Part shown: positions 18,284 through 25,652 of the stretch, piece by piece
Layout: the number at the start of each line of letters is the position of its first letter
Position numbering within the stretch: position 1 is the stretch's first letter
Assembly: GCF_009870825.1 (NCBI RefSeq)
Contig: NZ_WTWY01000001.1
Span: 310,001-374,000, forward strand
Source of the DNA: Paenibacillus sp. USDA918EY
Lineage (GTDB): Bacteria; Bacillota; Bacilli; Paenibacillales; Paenibacillaceae
Length of the DNA stretch: 64,000 nucleotides
Direction of reading: 5' to 3'
Notes under the pieces: model-generated
What the model saw: the letters and a program-made list of their open reading frames with translations, nothing else
What the model was told of the DNA's origin: nothing
Databases searched by the model: none
Position numbers and translations under genes: made by a program

Positions 18284-18775
18284 ATGACACAGACGACATC
18301 CGCGCCCGCGGTCGAGGTGGCTTTATACACGATGTGCCTCGTCCAGGACGGAGACAAAGTATTGCTGCTGAACCGCCCCAGCAAACGCGGCTTTCCGGGC
18401 TACATCGGCCCCGGAGGCAAAGTGGAATTTCCCGAAAGCCTGACGGAAGGCGCCATCCGCGAAGTGAGGGAGGAGACGGGACTGATCGTCAAGGACCTGG
18501 TCTATAAAGGACTGGACGAATTCGTCGATCCTTCCACGAACTACCGATATATGGTTTTCAACTATTTGGCGACTTCGTTCGAAGGGGAACTGCTGGAAAA
18601 TCCGCCGGAAGGCGAATTGCTGTGGGTTCCGATTCAAGAGGCGACCTCCCTGCCGATGCAGGACTGGTTTAAGCGGCGTTTTCCGCTTTTTTTCGAGGAA
18701 GGCACGTTCGAAATTTATGAAGTCTATGACATGGATAACAAAAAAACCTTGAAGGAAAGCGTGAAAAAGCTCTAA
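18284..18775 (+). CDS. Nudix hydrolase, MutT/NudG-like
   Basis: Hydrolyses a nucleoside diphosphate linked to another group. The Nudix box is complete: GGKVEFPESLTEGAIREVRE then ETGLI, with Arg and paired Glu for metal binding. The 163-residue length suits 8-oxo-dGTP diphosphatase-like members. ATG 18284 has GGAGGAAA seven bases upstream; the frame opens earlier at 18191 inside the preceding gene without a ribosome site. Substrate unknown. Confidence 0.9.
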   Translation: MTQTTSAPAVEVALYTMCLVQDGDKVLLLNRPSKRGFPGYIGPGGKVEFPESLTEGAIREVREETGLIVKDLVYKGLDEFVDPSTNYRYMVFNYLATSFEGELLENPPEGELLWVPIQEATSLPMQDWFKRRFPLFFEEGTFEIYEVYDMDNKKTLKESVKKL

Positions 18776-18888
18776 AAAAGTGACAACTTTGTGTTTGTTT
18801 TCATATACTTTTTACACGATTTTACGGCTACTCTCACATGATTGGTAAGTAGTATAAAGACATACCCAATCGAGAGGAGTTAAACGAC

Positions 18889-19356
18889 ATGAACAACACA
18901 TGGTCCAAAAAATTGCTGATTTCCGGAATGACTTCCGTCCTGCTGCTTGCCGGCGCGGGTACAGCGGCGTTTGCCGATGCCGCCAAGCCTGCCGCCGCGA
19001 GTGCGAAAACGACTGCCGCAGCGGAGAAGAAAGCAGAGACTAAAACGGTAAAACCTGCGTCCAAAACGACTGAACAAGCGTCTGCCAAAACCGGCAAACA
19101 AACGTCCGCTTCGGCTACTGCAGCAAAAACGGCGCCAAAAACCAAAAAAGCTCCCGCCGCAAGCAAATCCGTAAAAAAGGCCAAAACGGCAAAACACGCG
19201 AAAACAACGAAAAAAGCCGTTAAAGCCGTCCATAGCAAACATACTGCGAAAAAACATCATGCCAAAACGCATCATGTAAAAGCGCATCATGCTAAAACAC
19301 ATACGACGGCCGCAAAAAAGGTCGTTAAAAAACCGGCAGCCAAAAAGAGCAAATAA
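18889..19356 (+). CDS. Secreted Lys/Ala/His-rich repetitive protein
   Basis: A 155-residue protein with a signal peptide (KKLLISGMTSVLLLAGAGTA, cleavage after AFA-DA). The rest is almost only Ala, Lys, Thr and His, like a histone H1 tail, and the C-terminus repeats HAKTHH-VKAHH-AKTHTT then KKVVKKPAAKKSK. AGAGGAG precedes the ATG and a terminator follows. The strongly basic, unfolded mature chain should bind cell-wall polymers, DNA or, through the His pairs, metal ions; these roles are inferred. It lies 150 bases before an OmpR-type two-component system. Confidence 0.75.
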   Translation: MNNTWSKKLLISGMTSVLLLAGAGTAAFADAAKPAAASAKTTAAAEKKAETKTVKPASKTTEQASAKTGKQTSASATAAKTAPKTKKAPAASKSVKKAKTAKHAKTTKKAVKAVHSKHTAKKHHAKTHHVKAHHAKTHTTAAKKVVKKPAAKKSK

Positions 19357-19372
19357 ACGGCACTGGGAAAGG

Positions 19373-19402
19373 CGGGAGACGACAGTCTACCCGTCTTTTT
19401 TT
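19373..19402 (+). terminator. Intrinsic terminator after the Lys/Ala-rich gene
   Basis: CGGGAGAC, GACA loop, GTCT-A-CCCG (one bulged A), followed by TC and seven T. Confidence 0.75.
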
Positions 19403-19506
19403 GTGAAAATCTGTTGACGCGGGTTGCCTTTTTCGGAAAAACAGGCCGATAGACGATTTCCGATCAAGGAGAGTACAATAGTAGCATCAGACGGGAGGGA
19501 AACGGG

Positions 19507-20202
19507 ATGGCGCATATATTTGTCGTCGATGACGATGCCAATATCCTGCAATTGATTACGGAATATTTGCGGAAGGACGGGTTTACCGTTTCGGCTTTTC
19601 CCGACGGGAGCAGTCTGGTGGAAAACGTACGGTCTGAAAAACCGGATTGCCTCATCTTGGATATTATGATGCCCGGCGTCAATGGGCTTGCCTTGCTGAC
19701 ATCGATCCGAACTTTTACGGAAATGCCCATCATCATGATTTCGGCCCGCGGCGAGGAAATGGACCGGATCATCGGTTTGGAGCTCGGCTGCAACGATTTT
19801 TTGCGTAAGCCGTTCCATCCGAGGGAACTGATCGCCCGCGTGAAAGGTATGCTGCGTCTTGTTCAGACTTACCGCTTGACGGGGGAAACCGAATCGGGAA
19901 AAGGGATTGTGATCGGCAACATGACGCTGAACGAGGAATTCAGGCTGGTTACCGTCGGAGATCAGGAGGTGTCTTTCACTTCCCGGGAGTATGAGCTGCT
20001 TGTTTTTTTAGCCAAACATGTGGAGCGGCCCTTCAGTAGAGAGCAGCTGATCCAGCAGGTATGGAAATACGATTTTATGGGCGAGCCCCGGGTCGTAGAC
20101 GATCTGGTGAAAAGACTCCGTAAAAAGTTGAACGAAGCCGGCGCATCCCTGCAGATCGAAACGTTGTGGGGATTTGGATACAAAGCGGCGGTCCGGGGAT
20201 GA
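19507..20202 (+). CDS. OmpR/PhoB-type response regulator
   Basis: Two-component DNA-binding regulator of 231 residues. The receiver has acidic Asp-8/9/10, phospho-acceptor Asp-52 in CLILDIMMPGVNG, Ser-79 and Lys-101 in FLRKPF. The C-terminal winged helix includes FTSREYELLVFLAKH and VVDDLVKRLRKKL then TLWGFGYK. GGGAGGG precedes the ATG. Its stop overlaps the start of the kinase gene (ATGA), so the two are coupled. Confidence 0.96.
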   Translation: MAHIFVVDDDANILQLITEYLRKDGFTVSAFPDGSSLVENVRSEKPDCLILDIMMPGVNGLALLTSIRTFTEMPIIMISARGEEMDRIIGLELGCNDFLRKPFHPRELIARVKGMLRLVQTYRLTGETESGKGIVIGNMTLNEEFRLVTVGDQEVSFTSREYELLVFLAKHVERPFSREQLIQQVWKYDFMGEPRVVDDLVKRLRKKLNEAGASLQIETLWGFGYKAAVRG

Positions 20203-21518
20203 TGCAGACGATTCGGGGCAGAATTTTCACTTCCCTCATCATTGTCATGGTGTTTTCGGTCCTGACGACCGTTTTTCTGTTTAACCGCCTGATCGACGGG
20301 ATGCTGATGGACCAAGCGCGGAACCAATTGCGGCTGCAGATGACCAAAGCGATCGACATCATTGAAGGCGGCGACGTGGGGGACCTGAGCACGGAGGATT
20401 TGGAGCTTCGATTCCGGGACCGGATGTTTTACGCCGATTTTTTCGTCTTGAATCCTTCGGACCAAATCATCGCCGCCGGGGACGGCGGCATGGAAGGTCA
20501 GTTCATTCATATTTCGATGAGTCCGCGAGATCATTTTTTCACGCTTCATGGACAAAAAATGATGTATACCCACCAAAAGCTGGAGAAAGGCCTCCGCATC
20601 GTCGTGTACACCCCCATGGACATTCTTAAGCAGATTTCGGGGCGGGTGCTGCGCGTTTCGCTTTTGGCGATCTGCATCAGCTTCGGCGTCATTTTCATCG
20701 TCGGCCTGTGGTTTGTCTGGAAAACGACGCGGCCCTTGCAGCAACTTAAGGAAGCGGTCAGCAAATATCATCCGAGCTACCGGGGCCTAGGCATTCCTCA
20801 AGGGGACACGTCGGAGATCGGGCAGCTTATGGATACATTTTCCAATATGTCCGGGCGCATTCAATGGCATCATCAGCAGCAAATCGAATTTTTGCAAAAC
20901 GTATCCCATGAGCTTCGGACCCCGTTAATGTCCATCCAGGGATACGCGTCCGCCGTGAAGGATCAAGTCGTGTCCGTTGAGCATGGCTTAAGCGTAGTGA
21001 CGGCCGAGTCGGAGCGCCTCATTCGGATGGTGGACCGGCTGCTGCAGCTGACGAGAATGGAAACGGTACAGGAGGAATGGAAACTGACGGAGGTTGACTT
21101 ACAGGAGATGATGGAGCAAGTTCATCAGCTGATCGCTCCCGCAGCGGCGGACCGGGGCGTAGCTGTTCTCGTCAAGACGGTCCCGCTTGAAATGGCTATT
21201 CCTGCGGAGCAAATTTTTCAGGTCGCCATGAATTTCACACAAAATGCGGTGCGGTATGCTTCAAACGAAGTGAGATTAGAGCTTACGGCGATTGCGGGAG
21301 GATTCAGGATCCGCGTGGACGATGACGGCCCTGGCGTCTCCGAACATGAACGAATGTCGGTATTTGACAGGTTTTATACGGGAAAGGCGGGTGTTACAGG
21401 CATCGGGCTGGCTATTTGCAAGCAGACGGCGGACAGGCTCGGGGCGACGATCGGCTGCGAGGGATCGGATTTGGGCGGGGCCCGATTTTGGTTTGAATAC
21501 AGGCAGGAAAGGCCATAA
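20199..21518 (+). CDS. Sensor histidine kinase (HAMP, HisKA, HATPase)
   Basis: Membrane kinase partner of the response regulator. ATG 20199 overlaps the regulator stop; the open frame from 20166 lies inside the regulator. Two membrane helices (about residues 8-30 and 153-175) bracket an outside sensor of ~120 residues. A HAMP segment (WKTTRPLQQLKEAVSKY) follows, then HisKA with phospho-acceptor His-237 in NVSHELRTPLMSIQGYA, the N box QNAVRYA, and G boxes DDDGPGVSE and GIGLAICKQ. Signal unknown; the adjacent secreted basic protein may be a target or related to cell-envelope stress. Confidence 0.95.
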   Translation: MMQTIRGRIFTSLIIVMVFSVLTTVFLFNRLIDGMLMDQARNQLRLQMTKAIDIIEGGDVGDLSTEDLELRFRDRMFYADFFVLNPSDQIIAAGDGGMEGQFIHISMSPRDHFFTLHGQKMMYTHQKLEKGLRIVVYTPMDILKQISGRVLRVSLLAICISFGVIFIVGLWFVWKTTRPLQQLKEAVSKYHPSYRGLGIPQGDTSEIGQLMDTFSNMSGRIQWHHQQQIEFLQNVSHELRTPLMSIQGYASAVKDQVVSVEHGLSVVTAESERLIRMVDRLLQLTRMETVQEEWKLTEVDLQEMMEQVHQLIAPAAADRGVAVLVKTVPLEMAIPAEQIFQVAMNFTQNAVRYASNEVRLELTAIAGGFRIRVDDDGPGVSEHERMSVFDRFYTGKAGVTGIGLAICKQTADRLGATIGCEGSDLGGARFWFEYRQERP

Positions 21519-21554
21519 TTTTTTGGACGAGTCTTCGGATGTTTTTCCCTATGA

Positions 21555-21566
21555 TTCTACGTAGAA
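21555..21566. repeat. Palindrome upstream of the octad-repeat gene
   Basis: TTCTACGTAGAA is a perfect 12-bp palindrome; a half-site TTCTACGT recurs at 21689-21696 just before the ribosome site. Possible operator, not proven. Confidence 0.3.
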
Positions 21567-21710
21567 AAGCCTCGCCTTGAATCACGGTGAATCGGTACAC
21601 GCGGCGGTTTTCTCAAATCTGCCTCTCTAGCATGAAATGCGCAGATGGCTATAACAAATGCTAGATTCACTTCATAACATATATCAATTCTACGTGGAGG
21701 AGTTGAAAAT

Positions 21711-22178
21711 ATGTTTGAAGATCTTTTAGGAGATTTAACCCGAGATGACTGCACTCCGGGCGAAGGCTCAAGAGGAGACCTTACTCGCGGCGACCGTACC
21801 GGCGGATCGCATGGTAACCGTACCGGCGGCTCTCGCGGCGACCGTACGCATGGCACTCGCGGCCACCGTACCGGCGGCACTCGCGGCGACCGTACGCATG
21901 GCACTCGCGGCGACCGTACCGGCGGATCGCGCGGCGACCGTACGCCCGGCGCTCGAGGCGGCCGTACCGGTGGATCGCGCGGCGACCGTACACCTGGCGC
22001 TCGAGGCGGCCGTACCGGTGGATCGCGCGGCGACCGTACGCCTGGCGCTCGAGGCGGCCGTACGGGTGGATCGCGCGGCGGCCGTACCGGCGGTGCTCGC
22101 GGAGGTCGTACAGGTGGGGCCCGTAGCGGCCGTACCGGCGGATCTCGTGGCCGTACCGGCGGCTCCCGTGGTCGTTAA
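21711..22178 (+). CDS. Octapeptide-repeat Gly/Arg-rich protein
   Basis: A 155-residue protein. After a short acidic head (MFEDLLGDLTRDDCTPGEGS) it is built from about 16 tandem copies of an eight-residue unit R-G-[DGH]-R-T-[GHP]-G-[STA]. A higher-order 16-residue unit (SRGDRTPGARGGRTGG) occurs three times. GGAGG precedes the ATG and a terminator follows. The period is eight, not three, so it is not collagen-like. Other frames stay open because the 24-base DNA unit lacks stops, but they have no ribosome site. No signal peptide or membrane helix. Role unknown; spore-coat or nucleic-acid-binding functions are guesses. Confidence 0.7.
   Translation: MFEDLLGDLTRDDCTPGEGSRGDLTRGDRTGGSHGNRTGGSRGDRTHGTRGHRTGGTRGDRTHGTRGDRTGGSRGDRTPGARGGRTGGSRGDRTPGARGGRTGGSRGDRTPGARGGRTGGSRGGRTGGARGGRTGGARSGRTGGSRGRTGGSRGR
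21774..22172 (+). repeat. 24-bp tandem DNA repeat array
   Basis: About 16 imperfect copies of a 24-base unit typified by CGCGGCGACCGTACCGGCGG plus four bases. It encodes the octapeptide repeats. The middle copies are most alike, suggesting recent expansion or gene conversion. Confidence 0.85.
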
Positions 22179-22257
22179 AATGAAAGCAGCGCCGCCGTTT
22201 CCATAGACTCGGGGTTCAAGCAGATCCCCGGATTTTTGATAACGAAAGCGTTGCATG

Positions 22258-22295
22258 AACTGCCGAATCATTCCGAATCGGCAGTTTTCTTTTTC
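22258..22295 (+). terminator. Intrinsic terminator after the octad-repeat gene
   Basis: AACTGCCGA and TCGGCAGTT form a nine-bp perfect stem with an 11-base loop, followed by TTCTTTTT. Confidence 0.8.
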
Positions 22296-22511
22296 AGGAT
22301 TTTGCAAAATTCGATTCCTGCCGCTCCAGGGTACAAAATATAGACGAATCAAACCGTTTCGATATATATATTGCTGATTTGGAAGTCGCTTTTTGGGTTT
22401 TTGCCAAATCCTCTTTTAACAAAGCAAGCGAAAACCCTTGATTTTCCGTCCCCCGCAAACTATATTCGAACATAATATCTTTCAAATCCCTATGGAAAGG
22501 AAGGCGGAAAC

Positions 22512-23036
22512 ATGAAATCATGGATCATCCGGGAGGCTGAGCCCAAGGACATTCCCGGGCTGGCAAAGGTTCACTTGAACAGCTGGCTCACGACTTACCG
22601 CGGGATCGTGTCCGATAGCTATCTGGACAGCCTGAAGCTTGAAACGCGAATGGAACTGTGGACGCGGGTGTTAGACCCGGCCAATGAGTCGGTTACTTTC
22701 GTTCTGGAAGCCCCGACCGGCGAAGTGGCCGGATTCATTAACGGGGGAAGCAGCCGGGAAAAGGAACTGAACATTGAAGCAGAGGTTTATTCGCTGTATC
22801 TGCTGCAGGAAGCGCAAGGACGGGGATCCGGCCGCGAGCTGATGAATCGTTTGATCGGGTATTTTCGTGAACAAGGGTATCGTTCCATGCTGGTTTGGGT
22901 GCTGGAAGAAAATCCGGCCGTCGGGTTTTACAAAAAAATGGGCGGCGAGTTTCTGATGAGGGATCGTTTGCAAATCGGCGGTGAAGAGGTGCAGAATCTA
23001 TGCTTTCAATGGAAAGATCTGGATTCTATTGGATAA
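22512..23036 (+). CDS. GNAT-family N-acetyltransferase
   Basis: Acetyl-CoA dependent transferase, 174 residues. The acetyl-CoA loop reads LYLLQEAQGRGSGRELMNRL (R/Q-x-x-G-x-G/A) and the C-terminal VLEENPAVGFYKKMGGEF is the usual strand-helix of the fold. The N-terminus (REAEPKDIPGLAKVHLNSW) is typical of the RimI-like group. A good GGAAGG ribosome site lies before the ATG. Substrate unknown. Confidence 0.92.
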   Translation: MKSWIIREAEPKDIPGLAKVHLNSWLTTYRGIVSDSYLDSLKLETRMELWTRVLDPANESVTFVLEAPTGEVAGFINGGSSREKELNIEAEVYSLYLLQEAQGRGSGRELMNRLIGYFREQGYRSMLVWVLEENPAVGFYKKMGGEFLMRDRLQIGGEEVQNLCFQWKDLDSIG

Positions 23037-23251
23037 TATAAATCGCGCTATGACTCTTTACATAAGTAAGAAGGCGCAAGGCCATAAACTACTGAAAAAC
23101 AAATAGCGGTCGAGCATGGCCATCAAAGATTTACCACGTGAAATATGGAATTTTATAAAAAATTTTACTTTAAATACTAAAATAATGGTTGAAGATGGCA
23201 CAAAATGGGATTAGAATAAAAGCACATCGGTAATCGATCTGGTTACAGGAG

Positions 23252-23280
23252 AAAAGGACAACTTTACGGCTGTCCTTTTT
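23252..23280 (+). terminator. Intrinsic terminator upstream of the chitinase pair
   Basis: AAAAGGACA, ten-base loop, TGTCCTTTT with a T run. Nine-bp perfect stem; it isolates the chitinase genes from upstream transcription. Confidence 0.7.
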
Positions 23281-23293
23281 GCAGGCATAAAAA

Positions 23294-23307
23294 TGAAAGC
23301 GCATTAA
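23294..23307 (+). promoter_or_regulatory. Weak cre-like site upstream of the chitinase genes
   Basis: TGAAAGCGCATTAA matches TGWAANCGNTNWCA at 12 of 14 positions, about 150 bases before the first chitinase start. Chitinase operons are often under CcpA control, so the placement is plausible. Confidence 0.3.
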
Positions 23308-23459
23308 CTTTCGTTTCTCATCCTAACGCAGTGCCAAAAGCTCATCCGCGAAAGGAGGTGAACCAGCGTTTCGGCTTCAGGCGAGCGCGTCAATTCCGGC
23401 TGCATGTCCAAATTTTCATGGCTTGGGGAGCGGAAATTGAACCGAAAGAAGGATGAGTG

Positions 23460-25613
23460 ATGGCAAAAAAAACATGGGTAAAAGGCATGTTTGCCGTTTT
23501 GTTCAGCCTGTTGCTTGCGATTGGCTGGTGGGGACCGGGTGCGGGACAAGCGGATGCCGCCGCCCCCTCTTACAAGGTTGTCGGGTATTTCACGAACTGG
23601 GGCATTTACGACGCCAACTATCAGGTAGAACAGATCGACGCGACGAAACTCACCCACCTGAATTACGCATTTGCGGACCTTTGCTGGAACGGCAAACACG
23701 GCAACCCGTCAAATGATCCCGGAAATCCGAACAAAGCGACCTGGAACTGCAAGGATGCCGGCGTTCCGACCCAAACGGGAAACGTCCCGAACGGAGCCAT
23801 CGTGCTTGGCGATCCGTGGGCGGACGTCAACAACAACGACGGCGTGCCTTTGGAATGGGAAGACTGCGAAAAAGGGAAATGCGGCAACTTTTACAAGCTC
23901 AACAAGCTGAAACAGTCGAACCCGAACTTGAAAACGCTGTTATCTGTCGGCGGATGGACCTGGTCCAATCATTTTTCGGATGTGGCGGCCGATCCTGCTG
24001 CCCGCACCAATTTCGCGAATTCGGCGGTCAATGTGATCCGGACTTACGGTTTCGACGGGATCGACATCGACTGGGAATATCCCGTAGAGGACGGATTGCC
24101 GGATAACAGCCAGCGACCGGAGGACAAGCATAACTTCACGCTGCTGCTGCAGGAAACGCGCAATAAGCTGAACGCCGCGGGAGCGCAGGACGGGCGCAGC
24201 TATTTGCTGACGATCGCAGGGCGGGCCAATCCTTCTTACGCGACGACGACCGAGCTTGGCGCCATCGCGGGCATTCTGGATTGGATCAACATCATGACCT
24301 ACGACTTCCACGGCGACTGGGAACAAACCACGAACCACAACGCAAACCTCTTTTCCGACCCGAACGATCCGGATACCGTCAATAAATTCAGCGCAGATTC
24401 GGCCATAAACGCTTATTTGAATGCGGGAGTGCCTGCTTCCAAAATCGTGATGGGCATTCCGTTTTACGGCCGGGGATGGAAAAACTGCGCGCCCGGACCC
24501 CGCGGCGACGGACTTTATCAAGCCTGCACTCCGGATTTTAACGGCAGCGTCGTTCCAAACGGAACGTGGGACAACTACGAGTCCGGACCTACGGGAATGT
24601 TTGATTACGGCGATCTGGCAGCGAATTACGTGAACAAAAACGGCTTTGCCCGTTATTGGAGCCAGACCGGCCAAGTACCTTATCTGTACAATCCTTCCTC
24701 CAAGATTTTTATCAGCTACGAAGACCCGCAGTCAATCACCGCAAAAGCGGCCTATATCAAAAACCGTTCTCTGGGCGGCGCGATGATTTGGGATCTCAGC
24801 GAAGACTGCCGGACCAGCCCCAAATTCGCCTGCACAGGCACGAAACTTCTGAATCAACTCGCCTCGGACCTGCAATCGGACCCGGCTCCGCCGGATACAA
24901 CCGCGCCAACCGCTCCAACGCATTTGACTTCTCCATCGCAAACGGCCAACACCGTCACGCTGACATGGGATCCATCCTACGACCAGGTCGGCGTTGCCGG
25001 TTATGACGTATACCGGGACCAAACCCTGTTAACCCGCGTACCCGGCACGACTTATACCGTTGCGGGCCTCAAGCCGCAAACCTCCTATACATTTACGGTA
25101 AAAGCCGTCGATGCCGCCGGGAACGTGTCGGATCCCAGCGCTCCGCTTACCGTATCCACGCTTGCCTTGGGAACGGATACCGAAGCCCCTACAGCCCCCG
25201 CCAATCTATCGGTAACGGCACATACGGACACCACCGTGACGCTGAAGTGGAATCCGTCGACGGATAACGTTGCCGTCACCGGATATGACATTTTCCAAGG
25301 GGACGCGCTTGCCGGTACAGTGGACGGGACAACGACCGGCTATACGGTTACCGGGCTTAAGCCGCAAACGGCTTATACTTTTTCAGTGAAAGCAAAAGAT
25401 GCCGCCGGGAACGTTTCTCCCGCGAGCAATGCGGTCACCGTAACGACCGATGCTTCCGGGCCGGCAACCACTCCGGCATGGGCCCCAAATACGGCTTATG
25501 CCGTCGGCGCCGAGGTCAGCTACGGCGGAGCGGTCTATCAATGCCGGCTTGCGCATACCTCGCTTCCGGGATGGGAGCCGCCGAACGTGCCTGCTTTATG
25601 GTTGAAAAAATAA
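23460..25613 (+). CDS. Secreted chitinase, GH18 with two FnIII and a CBM5/12 domain
   Basis: Extracellular enzyme that cuts chitin. A signal peptide (KKTWVKGMFAVLFSLLLAIG, cleavage after ADA) precedes the GH18 barrel: VVGYFTNWGIY, LLSVGGWTWSN and the catalytic FDGIDIDWEYP with Glu-206 as acid. Two fibronectin III modules start near residues 478 and 574. The C-terminal chitin-binding CBM5/12 begins near 672 (AWAPNTAYAVGAEVSYGG, HTSLPGWEPP, PALW). ATG 23460 follows AAAGAAGGA; GTG 23457 is also possible. 717 residues. A paralogue follows 39 bases later. Confidence 0.95.
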   Translation: MAKKTWVKGMFAVLFSLLLAIGWWGPGAGQADAAAPSYKVVGYFTNWGIYDANYQVEQIDATKLTHLNYAFADLCWNGKHGNPSNDPGNPNKATWNCKDAGVPTQTGNVPNGAIVLGDPWADVNNNDGVPLEWEDCEKGKCGNFYKLNKLKQSNPNLKTLLSVGGWTWSNHFSDVAADPAARTNFANSAVNVIRTYGFDGIDIDWEYPVEDGLPDNSQRPEDKHNFTLLLQETRNKLNAAGAQDGRSYLLTIAGRANPSYATTTELGAIAGILDWINIMTYDFHGDWEQTTNHNANLFSDPNDPDTVNKFSADSAINAYLNAGVPASKIVMGIPFYGRGWKNCAPGPRGDGLYQACTPDFNGSVVPNGTWDNYESGPTGMFDYGDLAANYVNKNGFARYWSQTGQVPYLYNPSSKIFISYEDPQSITAKAAYIKNRSLGGAMIWDLSEDCRTSPKFACTGTKLLNQLASDLQSDPAPPDTTAPTAPTHLTSPSQTANTVTLTWDPSYDQVGVAGYDVYRDQTLLTRVPGTTYTVAGLKPQTSYTFTVKAVDAAGNVSDPSAPLTVSTLALGTDTEAPTAPANLSVTAHTDTTVTLKWNPSTDNVAVTGYDIFQGDALAGTVDGTTTGYTVTGLKPQTAYTFSVKAKDAAGNVSPASNAVTVTTDASGPATTPAWAPNTAYAVGAEVSYGGAVYQCRLAHTSLPGWEPPNVPALWLKK

Positions 25614-25652
25614 CGCCAAACCATTTTGATGTGATGAAAGAGAGGCGTCGCC

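Larger units (their letters stand above)
23037..23459. other. Intergenic region before the chitinases
   Basis: Contains a terminator (23252-23280), a cre-like site (23294-23307) and a perfect ribosome-site motif AAAGGAGGTG at 23351-23360 with no suitable start codon after it. A small open frame at 23116-23217 (MAIKDLPREIWNFIKNFTLN and 13 further residues) has no ribosome site and may be a fragment. Otherwise nothing recognised. Confidence 0.5.

Noticed and set aside
21774..22172. Possible CRISPR array
   Set aside because: Repeats are directly abutting 24-base coding units with no unique spacers.
21745..22206. Second long frame (Ala/Val-rich) and minus-strand frames across the octad repeats
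   Set aside because: All frames stay open because the 24-base unit has no stop. Only the 21711 frame has a ribosome site.
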